64,000 bases of DNA from Heliopora coerulea (GCA_030142905.1 JASJOG010000318.1:2501-66500), one strand, 5' to 3'; numbered from the stretch's first letter, positions 11,801-23,270 are shown. The notes: generated by a model from the sequence alone, not told the origin. Translations and numbers: made by a program.

Positions 11801-14800
11801 TTTAATGTTTGTTAGTTAGCAGACTGGTTATTTAGACACAACGCATGCAGTCCCCATCTAATTTACTAGAAACAGCTCACCCTCATTTGTATCCAAATTT
11901 AACGAAATTCCTGAAAACCATAATTGCTGATATTTCTTAGTGAAAATTCAAACATGAATATTCATTATTTTCGTGAATCTAGTAGCTTTTCATTTTCTGT
12001 CCATGTTGTATATGTGAAGTATTTTCAACACAAATATTTAAGTCACTCCCTATTCATTATGTAATTCGCTCTCAGTTTTATGCTTTTTATTTTACAAATG
12101 CTAATAGTCGAACTGAATTTGGGATAGTTCAATTGATCCAGTGGGTGAAACATCTCTACAATATTATGGTCGATTCCTTAACTAATTCAACAGAAAACTT
12201 GTGTGATCGATGCTCACATTACGTTGGCAATGTAATCAGGAATCCTAAAAATTCTGGTTAAAGCAAGATTTGTGATGACAAAAGAGCCTCGATATCGTTA
12301 TTTTACAACAAGTTTCTTTAGCGGAAATTTAACATCAAGTGTTTGTAAATTGTCTCTCTGGCTTTCTCAGATAAAACGAAATTATTCTTTCTATCGTTCT
12401 TACCGGAATATTATTGCAGTTTACTCTATAGCCATCTGTACCATATGGAAATTTAGATGAGGTTTCTCCCTTGGTATTAACGTGATTATCTGTCGTATAG
12501 CACATGGTCTATCCACCACCAAATGATGTCATATCGCAATAGGCTCTGCAAGCATTTTCTTCGCTTCCTCCTTCAGGATCTATCTTGTACATTCCATCAC
12601 CATTGTTCAGACCTTTGTTCTTGATATCAAGACAACTTTTGCCTGGGAAAACAAACGAAGTGAAAAGGTAAACACAGTAATATCCCTTACGAAAATTTCA
12701 CCTGTTATTTCACATGTGAAATACATATGGAATTGGAACATTTTCATTTATGAAATTTTCATTTCACACATGAAATGGATGGGAATGTTTTCGCATATGA
12801 GAGATTTAATTCACATGTGAAATGAACTGGTTGAAAATCTTGATGTACGAAACAAGTATTTCACACGTAAAATGGAATATTCGCCAATGAATATTAATTT
12901 CACATATGAAATTTTCACTTCACATATAGAATTGAAATAATTCACATATGAAACATTCTCATATGTTAAATTGCATATGAAATTTTTTGTTAGGGATAAT
13001 GCAAGAGAAGCTTAACTCTGAGTAAGTTAAAATTTAAAGATCAATAAGACGACGTGACAATCAAAAATTTTTGTCCAAACCAACAACTTTTTTGGCAGGT
13101 TCTCCAGCTGGAACCAATGTTCTCCATTTCTTCCCATCACAATGCTGTATGACAATTCTTAAAGTGTCTCTTTTTTTCGGCGTGCACATCCCTCCTTTAT
13201 AGTTTTGTGCGATCTAAAACGCGTAAGAATAAATTTCGGAGATATCGTTGGGTAACACGTAAACATTCTAGAGACTTGTATAGCGGCGGGATTGTATCTC
13301 CTAATTTAGAAATCATTAAAGAATAGGACTTTATCAAAACAAGGATTCAAGATGGTATATTTTAGTGTAATAATCAAATAACAAAATACTAATGGTTTTC
13401 CGCCTGACATTTCTATGCTGTACAGTCTCCTTCATATGCTGGATGGCCAAGGTCTTATCTGGAAGTAATTTCAAGTTTTAATAGAATGAAGGACTTTTCC
13501 TGGTCTGGACTACGTCAGCGGACCAGAGACTGACAAAAGGTGGCCTGATCCTTCTCCTCCGTAGAGCTTTCGAGTTCCTTCGTGTACGTCATGTAGTGTT
13601 CACCAGAAGTCATACCCAACGTGAACTAAAACCCGGCTGCCCGCTACCGTGAGATTTTAGCCGGTCGTGCCATATCCGGGTACTTAAACTCATTCTTGAA
13701 ACGCATAAAAGCAGCTATCTTTGCAATGCACAATCAAATTCGGCCCTTATGTTGCGACATCAGAGCCCAGTTTCACCCTCCTGAATACAGTCTGATAAAA
13801 ATTATTGCTCAGCAAACAATTCTTAAATAACTTGTTTAAGCCGATAATTATTATACGTGAACCTTGTTCACTCCGACGATGTAACACGTGACACTTGCGG
13901 GATCCAGACTTGGCTTGATGAGATGGGAACCCAGCCTAGGAGTAATAATTAAGTTGTAGCATTTTGTGTTCTGCTCTAAGCTTCTCCAGGGAAATCACAT
14001 GTTTAGTTGTTTGAAACTTCTTTTAGAGAACACCGAAATATCCAAGCGTATATATATAGTATTTACCAAAATGTGCGACTACATATACATATACACACAT
14101 ACATACATATACATGTACATGTATATATATATATATATATATACATATATTATATATAACATGTTTAATTCAAGTTTATTTAATTGTAAGCGAAAAAATC
14201 TTTCATATTACTTATTGAGAGGAAAGACACGTGTTACCACTGTGCTATCAGAATCCGACTAGCCGAACAGTTTTTAAATATTTCAAGAACAGACAAACAA
14301 ATCCACAATCAATTTTTGCCCGGAGCAGTGCGCCTGAAAATCTCAAACTTCAGAGGTCTTAATGGGTCAACGTGTCTAACTACGTGGATGTTTTAAAAAT
14401 TGAATGCTTCATACCTCCATCTATGTCCAAATGTGTACTGCACTTCTAACCTTGAAACATTGACTTGCTTGTTTTTCCTCCTCACGGTATTGTGAGATTT
14501 TTAAATGTTCATTTAAAAAGTAAAGAAGTGATTTAAAACTTTTTATCATGGTCCTATAGACGTAAGACTTCTTAAATGGTAAAAAGTAATTGATAATTCT
14601 TTGAAATGTTGATTTCCTGTTCACGGTGTACATGAACCTAAAAATTTCCGTTACGTGTTATTCACATTGATTGCGTCGCGCCGTTCCCGATAAACAGCCC
14701 TCTTAAATTCTTGTTCCGGGACTGTAATATAGTTGGCGAGCACTCAACCTTACTGCCTCAGTCCAACAACTCTTTTTCTACATGCCGATCATATGATGAG

Positions 14801-15298
14801 TTTAAAATCATTTGACTGAATGTCAATCAAATTAATGAATAAACTTATAAAATCTTTCTTGACGAACAACTACTCCAGTATTTTAGCTCATGCTCTGTAG
14901 AAAAGGCATAAAATTCAATGCTAAGGAGATGAGGACATGAGTTTGGTTATCTTAACTAAAGGAACTGATATCGTGTCACCAAAATCTTTTTAAGTTTACA
15001 AAATCTTTCTGAAACATAAATTAATTGTGGGATTTTTCAATAGCATAATGAAATTAATATAAACTTGCTGTTGTTAGTGGTCATTTAAGTTTTGGTAGTG
15101 TTTTGTTAAAACGCGTTAGCCAGCTTGCTCAGTTAGTACAAATAGCCCATAAATCTAGGTTTTGAGCAATAATCTTTGTAACAGAAAAATATTGTGAAAT
15201 TTTGACCAAATTGTATGAATCCAGATACTCACTATGTAGTGGCACCACCCTTCGTTCGCCAAGTACAGCACAAACAAAGTTACCATGAACATTGCCAT
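8823..15298 (-). CDS. Secreted fibrinogen-related protein, four exons, with a premature stop
   Basis: Exons on the minus strand, by splice motif and phase: 15,298-15,233; 13,213-13,081; 12,642-12,404; 9179-8823. Exon 1 encodes a 22-residue start with a signal-peptide profile (MAMFMVTLFVLYLA) before a GTGAGT donor. Exon 2 adds a short Cys-containing linker. Exon 3 holds the fibrinogen-like signature SCLDIKNKGLNNGDGMYKI and YCDMTSFGGG; the next codon is TAG where the family has TGG (Trp), then TMCYTTD resumes in frame. Exon 4 joins in frame (NIP then FTETMF) and carries TYGLW and a Cys-rich CFKKCDSWCGD, ending near LISAGIC. The expected length is about 250 residues. Extracellular, probably carbohydrate-binding or matrix-associated, by analogy with fibrinogen-related lectins. 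The nonsense codon makes it a pseudogene, a segregating null allele or a sequence error. The exon 2 donor (GTTTGG) is weak. Introns are full of repeats. Confidence 0.8.
9287..9748. repeat. Fold-back element with inverted CTGACGA...AAAACG cores
   Basis: The left half (9287-9440) and right half (9595-9748) are inverted copies: GACTAGGTTTTATACGAAAA on the left against its complement on the right, and the centre is also palindromic. CTGACGA plus AAAACGTTG occurs at 9676-9704, and its inverted counterpart CGTTTAGAT...TCGTCAG at 9327-9355. It lies in the last intron of the fibrinogen-related gene. I infer a pair of inverted Penelope-type terminal repeats with no coding interior. Confidence 0.7.
11285..11495. 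repeat. Palindrome made of two inverted tRNA-SINE ends
   Basis: The centre is at about 11,395. Each arm contains the 3' half of the tRNA-like unit (B-box GAGTTCAAATCCCGC) followed by GTTGACTTCAGCAGTGTAGG and ATTGTGAAG. The arms are almost exact complements over 100 bp. The tRNA 5' half is missing from both arms, so the junction lies within the anticodon region. Confidence 0.75.
11505..11770 (+). mobile_element. tRNA-derived SINE, third full unit
   Basis: The tRNA-like part at 11,620-11,690 has an A-box-like GATAGCTCAAGAGG and a B-box (GGTGCGAGTTCAAATCC). The upstream 110 bp match 7787-7901. The downstream segment GTTGACTTCAGCAGTGTAGG to GATTCTGAAATAGAATT matches the arm of the adjacent palindrome. 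It lies in intron 3 of the fibrinogen-related gene. Confidence 0.72.
12682..12997. mobile_element. MITE composed of TTTCACATRTGAAAT palindromes
   Basis: The terminal inverted repeats read ATCCCTTACGAAAATTTC (left) and, complemented, ATCCCTAACAAAAAATTTC (right), with AAT on both sides as a possible 3-bp duplication. The interior is filled with variants of the palindrome TTTCACATGTGAAAT / TTTCACATATGAAAT, about eight of them. It lies in intron 2 of the fibrinogen-related gene, directly before exon 3. Confidence 0.65.
14080..14162. repeat. TA/CA microsatellite
   Basis: ATACATATACACAC followed by an alternating TA run. It lies in intron 1 of the fibrinogen-related gene. Confidence 0.85.
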
Positions 15299-15370
15299 CT
15301 TTCTGTTGAACAGCAACTTGTCCCTCCCTGGTCCACCAAAACTGCTTGTCTCTCACCAATATGTCTGCCC

Positions 15371-15384
15371 TTTATTTATGCTAG
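15371..15384 (-). promoter_or_regulatory. TATA-like box before the fibrinogen-related gene
   Basis: The minus strand reads GCATAAATAAAGGGC about 75 bases upstream of the ATG at 15,298. This is a plausible TATA element for a short 5' UTR. The call rests on position and sequence only. Confidence 0.4.
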
Positions 15385-15910
15385 GGCAACAAAATAGAAC
15401 AGATGACTGAACGCATGCTCTGTATGGAAACTTCCCCTGCAATTCCTGTGCCATTTAAGGCCACAAGAGAGGCGTTTTCCCCTTAAGTCATCAGACGATT
15501 GATTGTATTCGAAAAAGTGACGCCTCCTTCAACAGAATCTTTCATCAAAACAAAGAGAACTGAGATAATCCTTTATCTCAAGAGTAATCCCAACGCCGTC
15601 CTTGTTCTGAGCACAACTTCACTCAGGGCGTTTTAATGCACTCAGGACGGTAGCTCTTGAAGCGGTGAAAGTTGTTAGTTGAGTTTGACTTCAACGCATT
15701 CAACTGTGTCCTTTTGGAAACTATGAAGTATTCTGGAGGTTAAAATACAAATATCAAGCATCAAGTACATTAGTGATGAGTGGTTTCTTTTAAGTGATGA
15801 AATTTAGATTGCCTCATCACCGCCGTCACCGTCTCACGTTGTTTATGATCCCTATTATAGGACTACAGGCATAATCACGAGCAATTTTTTTGGTATACTT
15901 TGATTAAAGC

Positions 15911-16164
15911 GTGGTTCACACTTGAACATAAGCATAAGCATAAGGTTGAAACGAAATGCAAAACAAAGCAATAACGTCAAGCTTGCGACATGAAGATCGT
16001 AGCGAGTGTAAGCATAAGATGATAGTCCGAGCATAAGCCAAGAACCGAACAAAAGACGAAACAAAGAAAAATTCTTGTCTCATCTTGGCAAGTCCCAGAG
16101 GAGATGCCATGCTTTGCTTTCGTACTGATCTTGTCCTTTTGCTTAAGTCGCTAGTGTGAACCAG
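15911..16164. mobile_element. MITE with GGTTCACACT ends
   Basis: The left end GTGGTTCACACTTGAACATA and the right end CTAGTGTGAACCAGGC form terminal inverted repeats. Just inside are AGCATAAGCATAAG runs. The short open frames across it are repeat artefacts. Confidence 0.65.
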
Positions 16165-16329
16165 GCTTAAGTCTTTCATTCACGATGTCTCACTCTTGTC
16201 CTTACTTCTCTTGTTCTTTTGTTTTGTACTTTAGGTTGTCCTTTTGTTGTAATTTGTTTTTGAGCCATAACATGCATGAGAGAGGGTGAAAGATGCACCA
16301 CTTTACCATGTCCATGATTAGGATTTTCC

Positions 16330-17100
16330 TTTAGCCTCAACATGCACACAAATGCACAATAAAACTCGGCAAGAGGCAAGAGATAATTATAAACCCAATC
16401 ATATGTCGACTGACTTACGTTTCCCCTTTCTAGCAGTTGAGGTTAGTGAACCAACTCATTTTGCTGAAACACCATATGACAACAAATAGAACGGAAATAA
16501 TTCTTATCATACTGTGATCGAAACACGCCGAGCCGCCAGGCGAGTGTTTTTAGCTTTTTGAAAGTCGTACAACATCCCAAGTGTTTGGATCACAGTATAC
16601 GAAAAATGGCAATCCCTTGGGTATTTCTTTTACAAAATCCTTTAGCCTGAATATGCACACAAATACACAATACAACTCGGCAAGAGGCAAGAGATAATTA
16701 AAAATCCAATCATATCTCGACTGACTTACGTTTCCCCTTTCTAGCAGTTGAGGTTAGTAAACGAAATCATTTTGCCGGAACACCATATGAAAATTGATAG
16801 AACGGAAAACAAATTCTTATCATTCATATCCTCACTTACATCTTGTTCATCAGTCCAAAAGTATGACTTATGTTTCCCTTTGGTAGCAGTTTAATTTAGT
16901 TGACATTAGTAAACCAAATCATTTTGATAAAAGACTTAACAACAATCCATATGACGGAAGTAAGTCTATAATTATTCATATCCTCTCTTGGTTTTCCTTC
17001 ATCATATGAAACACCTGACTTCCATTTCTCCTGGCTAGTTGTTTTAGTTTAGTTGACGTTAGTAAACTATATCATTTTGCTCACAAACCTAACCATCGCA
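16330..17100. repeat. Degenerate repeat array carrying splice-like motifs
   Basis: Two well-matched units of about 180 bp (about 16,330-16,508 and 16,640-16,840) share TGCACACAAATRCACAATA, CGGCAAGAGGCAAGAGATAA and GACTTACGTTTCCCCTTTC. Two further degenerate units follow at about 16,865-16,990 and 17,010-17,100, and an outlier at 17,780-17,890. Read on the minus strand, each conserved core contains TTTACTAAC, a CTGCTAG-like acceptor, about 11 nt, then a GTAAGT donor, decayed in units 3 and 4. A MITE at 16,509-16,598 separates the first two units. Confidence 0.6.
16509..16598. mobile_element. Short MITE, GTTTGGATCACAGT family
   Basis: The ends ATACTGTGATCGAAACAC and GTGTTTGGATCACAGTAT are inverted repeats. 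It interrupts the repeat array and is the clearest copy of the family also seen at 8031-8122. Confidence 0.65.
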
Positions 17101-17102
17101 GG

Positions 17103-17266
17103 GGGGGATACGGTGAAAAGTTGGCTGTAGTCCACCCTCTCACGACAGGAGGAGTGCTTTTTTTATATTCATAAAATGTACATGCATTCTTCCCAGAAAA
17201 TGTACCAGTAGGAATGACTTTTCCAGGCAAAGTCTTCTGTTGTGCGTCGGGTTCCCTTCAAAATTT
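17103..17266 (-). other. Possible exon of an unrecognised gene
   Basis: An open minus-strand frame reads PDAQQKTLPGKVIPTG, then GKNACTFYEYKK and RGWTTANFSPYP. Its composition looks protein-like, and it is preceded by an AG acceptor candidate (TTTTGAAG). A GT follows at its end (GCGATG then GTTAGG), but that donor is weak. I do not recognise the family. It may belong to a minus-strand gene that uses the splice-like motifs at 16.3-17.1 kb, or it may be chance. Confidence 0.3.
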
Positions 17267-17269
17267 TGA

Positions 17270-20015
17270 CAATCAGCGCCAGGCAAGACTTGCGAGAAAT
17301 CGCGAGACCATCTAAAGGAATATGAAATATAACATTTCTGGGTGCTCTAGTCTGCTGTTATCTTCCCATTCACAATTGACGTTTATGTTATGAACTGAAC
17401 TTAACATATACGGTGAGGTTAAAATATAGGGGGAAAATTACCCACTGTGCACTCTTAAATTTTCGCTTTGTTTTTTTCGAAATTTTTTTCGTGGCGAGGC
17501 ACACAAATAGTTTACTACATATTTTTTTCCAGCAACTGTTACATTTCCCGTAAAAGATCAGATAAATAAATATAATATATAATATATCATTAAACGTATT
17601 TTAATACATCAGTGTAATTTTTACTATAGTAATTTCTCAGTATCATCAATGTCATTGATATTCATGAATCCAATGTCCTATTTTTTGTCTGACCTCCATC
17701 TCACAGAGGGCTCTAGATCTGCCCCAGATACGTCAGCAACTATTCACGTCCAATTTTGATTCCCAATCATCTGATCAAACTCCCGACTTACGTTTCCCCT
17801 GGTGAGCAGTCTTCATTTAGTTGACATTAGAAATACAAATAACTTTGCCGGAAACTTAACAACCATCGATATGAAGGGAGTTCATGTTTAAGTAAGAGTT
17901 GATCAATGATCATGAGTGTGATAAAGAATTTAACACCATGACTGAAGCATTACTAACCACTTTATTTCATGACTCAGCCACAGCGAAATCGTTTTCTTTT
18001 TTCACCATTTTAAAGTCGAAGAAACGTTGGTCGTTAGACATTAAGATACTCACTTATTACCTCACGATAAGCGGTTTATCCCTCTGTTTTCAAAGGAGAG
18101 CCGTCTGATAAGTAGTTATCAAACTACTGAATACTAATGAGCAGAATAAAACTAGGGTTTAAACCTTCTGTTGAAACATTTAATTGTGGAAGTTTCATGA
18201 CATAATTATTCATACTTTCTGTTGCTTCCAATTCATTAGTTTGAATGACCTTTGGTAATTTTCAGTCACAGGGGAAATGGTCGTTTCTATTGACATGCCA
18301 AATGATTTTTTATAAAATAACTGCAGATGAATAGCAGTTAACTTGGCAAACACAATGATGACGTTGACAATTCTCCCGAAAATCATCGACTATCAATCAG
18401 AGCCAAGCTTAAGAAGATTGAACCCTGGTTAACAATGCGAAGCCACCTCAACGTAGTGATAAAGAGGAAAAACAAGAGTTTTTTTAATTTATTTGAAAGT
18501 CCAGCAACACACCAAGTGTTTGAATCACAGCAATCAAACACACGAAAAACGCGACGTGTTTCTTTTATAAAATAATAAGATTGAACGTGCAAAACAAGTT
18601 TCACTTCACTTTTTGGCGGGAAATTTTCCGTGTTTAGATATTCTTATTCAAAAACGGGTATTAATCAATCAGAGCTCGCGAAGATGTCTCGTTATTTTAT
18701 AATAACCTTTCTTGCGTGAACTTTTGTTTCTTTTTTTTCTGTCCTCGTTTTGTTTTATGTTTTGTTGTCTCACTTCTTCTGTTGCAGTAGCATGTTCTTG
18801 AATGACAAGTGTGAGCATGAAATAATTAGCTGCCCGTACAACTTTTCAAATGTATTCACATGAAATTGCACTTAGACTAACGGCCTTTTTATCAGTGACT
18901 ATTGACATGAATTCTTCAACTGTGAAAAGTGTAATGCGTCGAATGTGTAAAGGTTTCCTTGGTTCATTCAGACAGGAAGGCAATTTTAGTCCTATCGCAA
19001 CAAAATGCTGATAAAAGTAATTCTGGGCTATATCGGTCTTGTACTTCTAATTTTGACGTCGATGCATTATCGTCCCATATTACCTTTTTGGAATCTAACT
19101 GTCTTATTACTATCCAAATTATATTGTCGTTACCAAAATAAAACTGAACGAGTTTAAGCTAGAATACAGTTTTGACATTTCTACGTACAGGCATTATATA
19201 AATTTTCTTTTTTCCTTCCCTTAGCTTTGCCAATCATTCATGTCTCCACCTTTGATTGAAATAAATTCCAGGAAACACATTCTCTGGCAAACCAACATAT
19301 TTTGTGCACTTTAAACCAGCAGAGAGTTGGAGTAATTTTGAATGAGAATGAAAACAAGTCAGTGGCATTTGACAACGTTCGCTGTCAAACATAAGAAAAT
19401 TAATTGGAAGTTCATCGTAACGAATTGCCAACTTAAAAAAAACCACAACACCCACAAATGGATCAGCCAGCAAAACAAGTGCGTTGATCTATATCACCTC
19501 TAGGTGCACCATTCACGTGAGTAATCTCAAGGACATTGTCAAAGGTGGAAAACACCATTTTCGTTTTCCCAAGATGTCACTAACCACCTTTCCGGATTGA
19601 GGCCATTGACGAACGAAGCAAAAAACGTAATCGTAGGATAAAAATCAAAGCCCAGCGGAAAAGTGCGGAACAGAGGTATCGGGTAAAATAAAATTTAATA
19701 CGTACAGTTCTAACGTTTCTTTGCTTCACGCAACATCATAAGAGAATGAATGTCCTACAAAGACAAGGTGAATTATATTACAGCGGTTATATTTCAGAGT
19801 TCATATTACAGGCCATTTAAATATCAGACGTTGAAGAAATTAGTGAGGTGAGAAGGGTGAGAATGAAGACAGAAAATAGAGTATGAATGACAGGCTATTT
19901 TGAGTTCTCCCACACTTTCATAATTGTTTCTATTGCTCAGTGGGAACGATTAGAAAAAAACGCTTTCTATTTCTGTTATAAAGTATCTTTTCGCCTTTCT
20001 ATTTCTGTTATCAAG
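17270..20015. other. Intergenic, no gene recognised
   Basis: AT-rich sequence with one further degenerate array unit (17,780-17,890) and a partial GTTTGGATCACAGT MITE near 18,493-18,535. A minus frame at 19,234-19,473 has no recognisable motif. Confidence 0.4.
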
Positions 20016-20281
20016 TAACTTCACCCCTAGCCAACCCAACTCGACCTGGCTATTGTATAAATGCTAAGAGCATTTTATTCGTAGATGGGTTGACCCAGGT
20101 TGGCAAACTATACCGGGTTTGGTACCAACCCGGGCTCGCGTAAATGGCCCCTAAAACACGACAGGTTCGTTGGCAAAAGGTGACAGGTTGAAACATCAAT
20201 CTTCACTTAGGGCCTGTTTACACGAACCCGGATTAGCCACAAACCCAGGTTAATAAATTATGTTTACATGAGCCCATGGGT
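20016..20281. mobile_element. Two abutting MITE ends (TTAGGGCCTGTTTACACG type)
   Basis: The phrase CCCGGGCTCGCGTAAATGG at about 20,129-20,154 and its inverted relative TTAGGGCCTGTTTACACGAA at 20,210-20,232 are right and left ends of the same family, lying back to back. The second copy is interrupted by the hAT-like MITE at 20,282. Confidence 0.5.
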
Positions 20282-20647
20282 CAGTGGTGGTGCCAGGAAT
20301 TCCCCGACGCAGGGACTAAGGTCCCCGACAGGGGGGTAAACCTTAGTGGCCATAACCACGCCCCTTCACAATTTCGTTGTTGAAGGTCGAAAACATCACG
20401 CTATTTTTCGCAAGTATAATCGAAACAACTGACTAGAAACAATTTACTTTTAGATTTCGCAAGAAGATAAGAGTCCATTATCCTTCTTGGCTAAATCAAT
20501 AACAACTGCTCATAGTTTGTACAGTATATAAATGAGTTCATCAGTGAAAATTCCCCGACGGATTGTTAATTTTTGCCCGACAGGGGGCTACAGTTCCCAG
20601 ACGCGGGGGCTGTACCCCCCTCTGCCCCCTCTCTGGCGCCACCCCTG
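20282..20647. mobile_element. hAT-like MITE with 8-bp target duplication
   Basis: The terminal repeats CAGTGGTGGTGCCAG and (complemented) CAGGGGTGGCGCCAG start with CAG, as hAT elements do. The flanks CCATGGGT (20,274-20,281) and CCATCGGT (20,648-20,655) form an 8-bp duplication with one mismatch. The GC-rich ends contain CCCCGACGCAGGG-like subterminal phrases. No transposase is encoded. Confidence 0.75.
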
Positions 20648-20881
20648 CCATCGGTCAGATCTGGATGGCCCTACTGAATCCCTTAACGGCGCTTTTCGTA
20701 TAAAATTAAAATAGTCAAACTGTCCCATATGGTGAAAGACTAAGACAAGTATTTGTTCCTATAGATGAGGTCAATTGTTGTCCATGGAATGGTTCAAGGA
20801 TGTACCACTTTTACGGTACTTTCTATGCTTTCTTTTAGTGGAGGAAAGCTCGCGGTTGGCAAATTTTAAACTGTAGTAAAT

Positions 20882-22867
20882 TCACATTCTCAAGAACAGC
20901 TTCTGCAAATAGTCCAAAGGGAATACTGGACAGCACTGGAATGTTGTTGGTACTTGCTTCAGTAGTTTCTGAATAGTATTACCAGTATGAGTGCTTTTGG
21001 AGCAAATGGAAAAGTGCTGAACAAATATATCTTCCTGCTGAGTGATGTAATTTAGGTAACAATTAGTTGGTGGATGAAGGCCTCCAAAATCTGATGCCTC
21101 TAGCTGATGTACCTTGAAGTGACAGAAAAACTTTCTGTTATCATCTAGGTTGATTGCCACCAGAGCTTCTGTGCAAGATGAACAGCTGTGGGTCTTCATA
21201 CACTTGTACAACAAATAACCAGAAACATATGTGATGGCGTTCTCTTTGATAATGTTTGAGTTTGAATCTGTCTCCCAATAATCTATTTGTCTAATTTCTT
21301 GAGTTTGTGGTTAAGATGGTGCAGTGACAAGTGGGTTGGAATTTGATGTTCTTCCAAACTGGGCCAGAAGCTCATCCATGTGCTCAGCACAATTCCCAGC
21401 TGAAGATGTGAGATATGAATTGAGAAACAATTTCCTAAATGCTCTAGAGAATTGAACTGGTGTTGAATTATCACTAATCCCTCCCTGTTGTCGTATGGTG
21501 CCAAAGAAATTTTCCAGTGCATCTGTATTTAGCCTTGTTGTGAAAAGAAACTGAAAATCGTGGTTTGATTTGAGGTAATTCCAAACTAGTAAAATTGCAT
21601 TCAACGTAACCAGCCACCCATTGAGGCACTTAATTCGACTTGCATGTCTCATCTTCATTTCCATCAAATACTTTCAATTCTTTTATGAAGGCGATGGCTT
21701 TTTTCAGAAAATCTTGGTGTTGTGTGGTTTTGATGTGAGGTGTGGAACTGTTGACACTATCAAATATGGAATCAAATTTCAAAAGAAACTCAGCAATACT
21801 CATGGCAGCTGATGGGAAGGCCTCCCATATTGACATAAATGCAAATTGAAGCTATTACAGTGTGACTTTGGATTTGTGTGACAACTTGACCTTCATTTTG
21901 TCAAAATTGGTGGACTTAGTGTGTTTTTCTGTTAACTTTGGCACATATCGGGCGTGGAGTGCTTTGTCGTCCTGATAGAAATTCTCAATATCCTTCCACG
22001 TGGCAATGTGCAGACCAAAGCGAAAGAAGTGCTTCATCAAATTGTTTCGGACACACTTTAGCAAATGTGGGGCATCAAACAGGAGGAATTACTTCTTGCT
22101 GTTATGAATCAACCATGGCCTGTCAGGAGTAACCTTTTAGACGGATAGCCAAACTTTGAAAATTGGAACCCATGTCAGATATCGCTCCCATAACTTGAAG
22201 ACCTATGCCATCCAGTTTATCAAGTGCCTCCTTCACCAAATCATCCACGATACGACTGGGACATCCTCCATTGACCAACACATAGCCAAGTGGCTGCTTC
22301 CAATTCCCTGAACGCCCGCGCACCATGAGCACTAGTGCAGATGTTGCCATTTTGTTGGTACGGCAACCACCCTCAAAGTTCTCCAGACCAATGATTTTGT
22401 CACGAGGTATGCTGTAAAATAGATGTGTTTTCAAAGACATCTCATCCATGCACAGGATACACAGTTTTTCTATTTTAGCCATCTGCTGAACTTTCTTTTG
22501 AATTGTTTTTAGAGCTCCTTGAGATATACCAATGCTTATGCGCATTTCTGACATATATATATCTACCAAGGGAGGACTTTGATGGCAAAACAAATAATTT
22601 TGAAAGCAACCGATATGCTTTTCCACTAGCATGATATAAAGAGATGGCCAATGATTTCATCTGTGGTGAACACCTTCTTCCGTGTTTCTTTCTGGAGTGC
22701 AATTTGATCTACATCTTTACAAACTTTGTTAAGGTCTCAGGAAGCTTTTCTGGCGCATTTTCCAGTGCCTTTTCTTCTCTCCTTTATTTTCCTTTTGAAA
22801 CTTTGCTCAGTGCTGTCTGCATCCGCTTGATTTTCTTAACTTGTGACTGTGTGGGGTTGTAACCGAA
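20882..22867 (-). pseudogene. P-element (THAP9-like) transposase remnant
   Basis: The minus strand reads through most of a P-element transposase in broken frames. An N-terminal basic coiled-coil region (QSQVKKIKRMQTALSK) follows a likely acceptor at 22,868. Next come [19 protein letters not shown], the catalytic-core strand CILCMDEMSLKTHLFY with the first Asp, GAISDMGSNFQ with a second acidic site, the insertion-domain motif FDAPHLLKCVRNNLMKHFF, and the C-terminal LNTDALENFFGTIRQQGG and YLTSSAGNCAE. Lesions include in-frame stops at the start (GK-stop-RR, KM-stop-IK), a frameshift at a TATATA run near 22,555, an A-insertion near 22,130 followed by a TAA in SKK-stop-FLLF, and shifts near 21,850 and 21,650. 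The THAP zinc finger is absent. Terminal inverted repeats were not found. Confidence 0.88.
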
Positions 22868-23184
22868 CTAAAAGTTAAATTTTATGTTGTCGGTGAATGC
22901 TAAGTAAAGTACCGAAGGTCAGAAGAGCGTGGGCTCAAAGCACGAGGAGATAAGAAAAATGTCATGGCAAGACGCGAGCGAGTTTTCTTTATGTTTTGAA
23001 TAAAGTTATACCTTGAACAGTTCAATATCAACTGTGTTTGTTGGTGTGGTAAACGGAATCTCAACAGCTTTATTATTCTAATTCTAAAATGTTGACTATA
23101 CGAAAGCTCGAAGAAAATTAAACACTGCAGAGTGAAAAAACAACAAAACACTTTGAGTGCAAAGAAAATAAAATAAATAAAAAA

Positions 23185-23270
23185 GTAGCTCGTATTCGTT
23201 GCGGATTTGAACCCACTAGCGACCGATCGCTCTTGGTCCTACTATCCACCACACTACGTGTGCGGGTTCA
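23185..23270 (-). mobile_element. tRNA-derived SINE, different family
   Basis: On the minus strand the sequence has an A-box-like GTAGTGTGGTGG and a B-box (GTGGGTTCAAATCC), then an AT-rich tail with TTTATTTATTTTATTTTC. Its spacing is tRNA-like, but its stems are poor, so it is not called as a working tRNA. Confidence 0.55.

Noticed and set aside
16330..17100. CRISPR-like array
   Set aside because: Units are about 180 bp, degenerate and in a eukaryotic context; no short identical repeats with unique spacers.
19234..19473. Minus-strand 79-residue frame with a possible acceptor
   Set aside because: It looks mildly protein-like but I could find no partner exon, motif or family.
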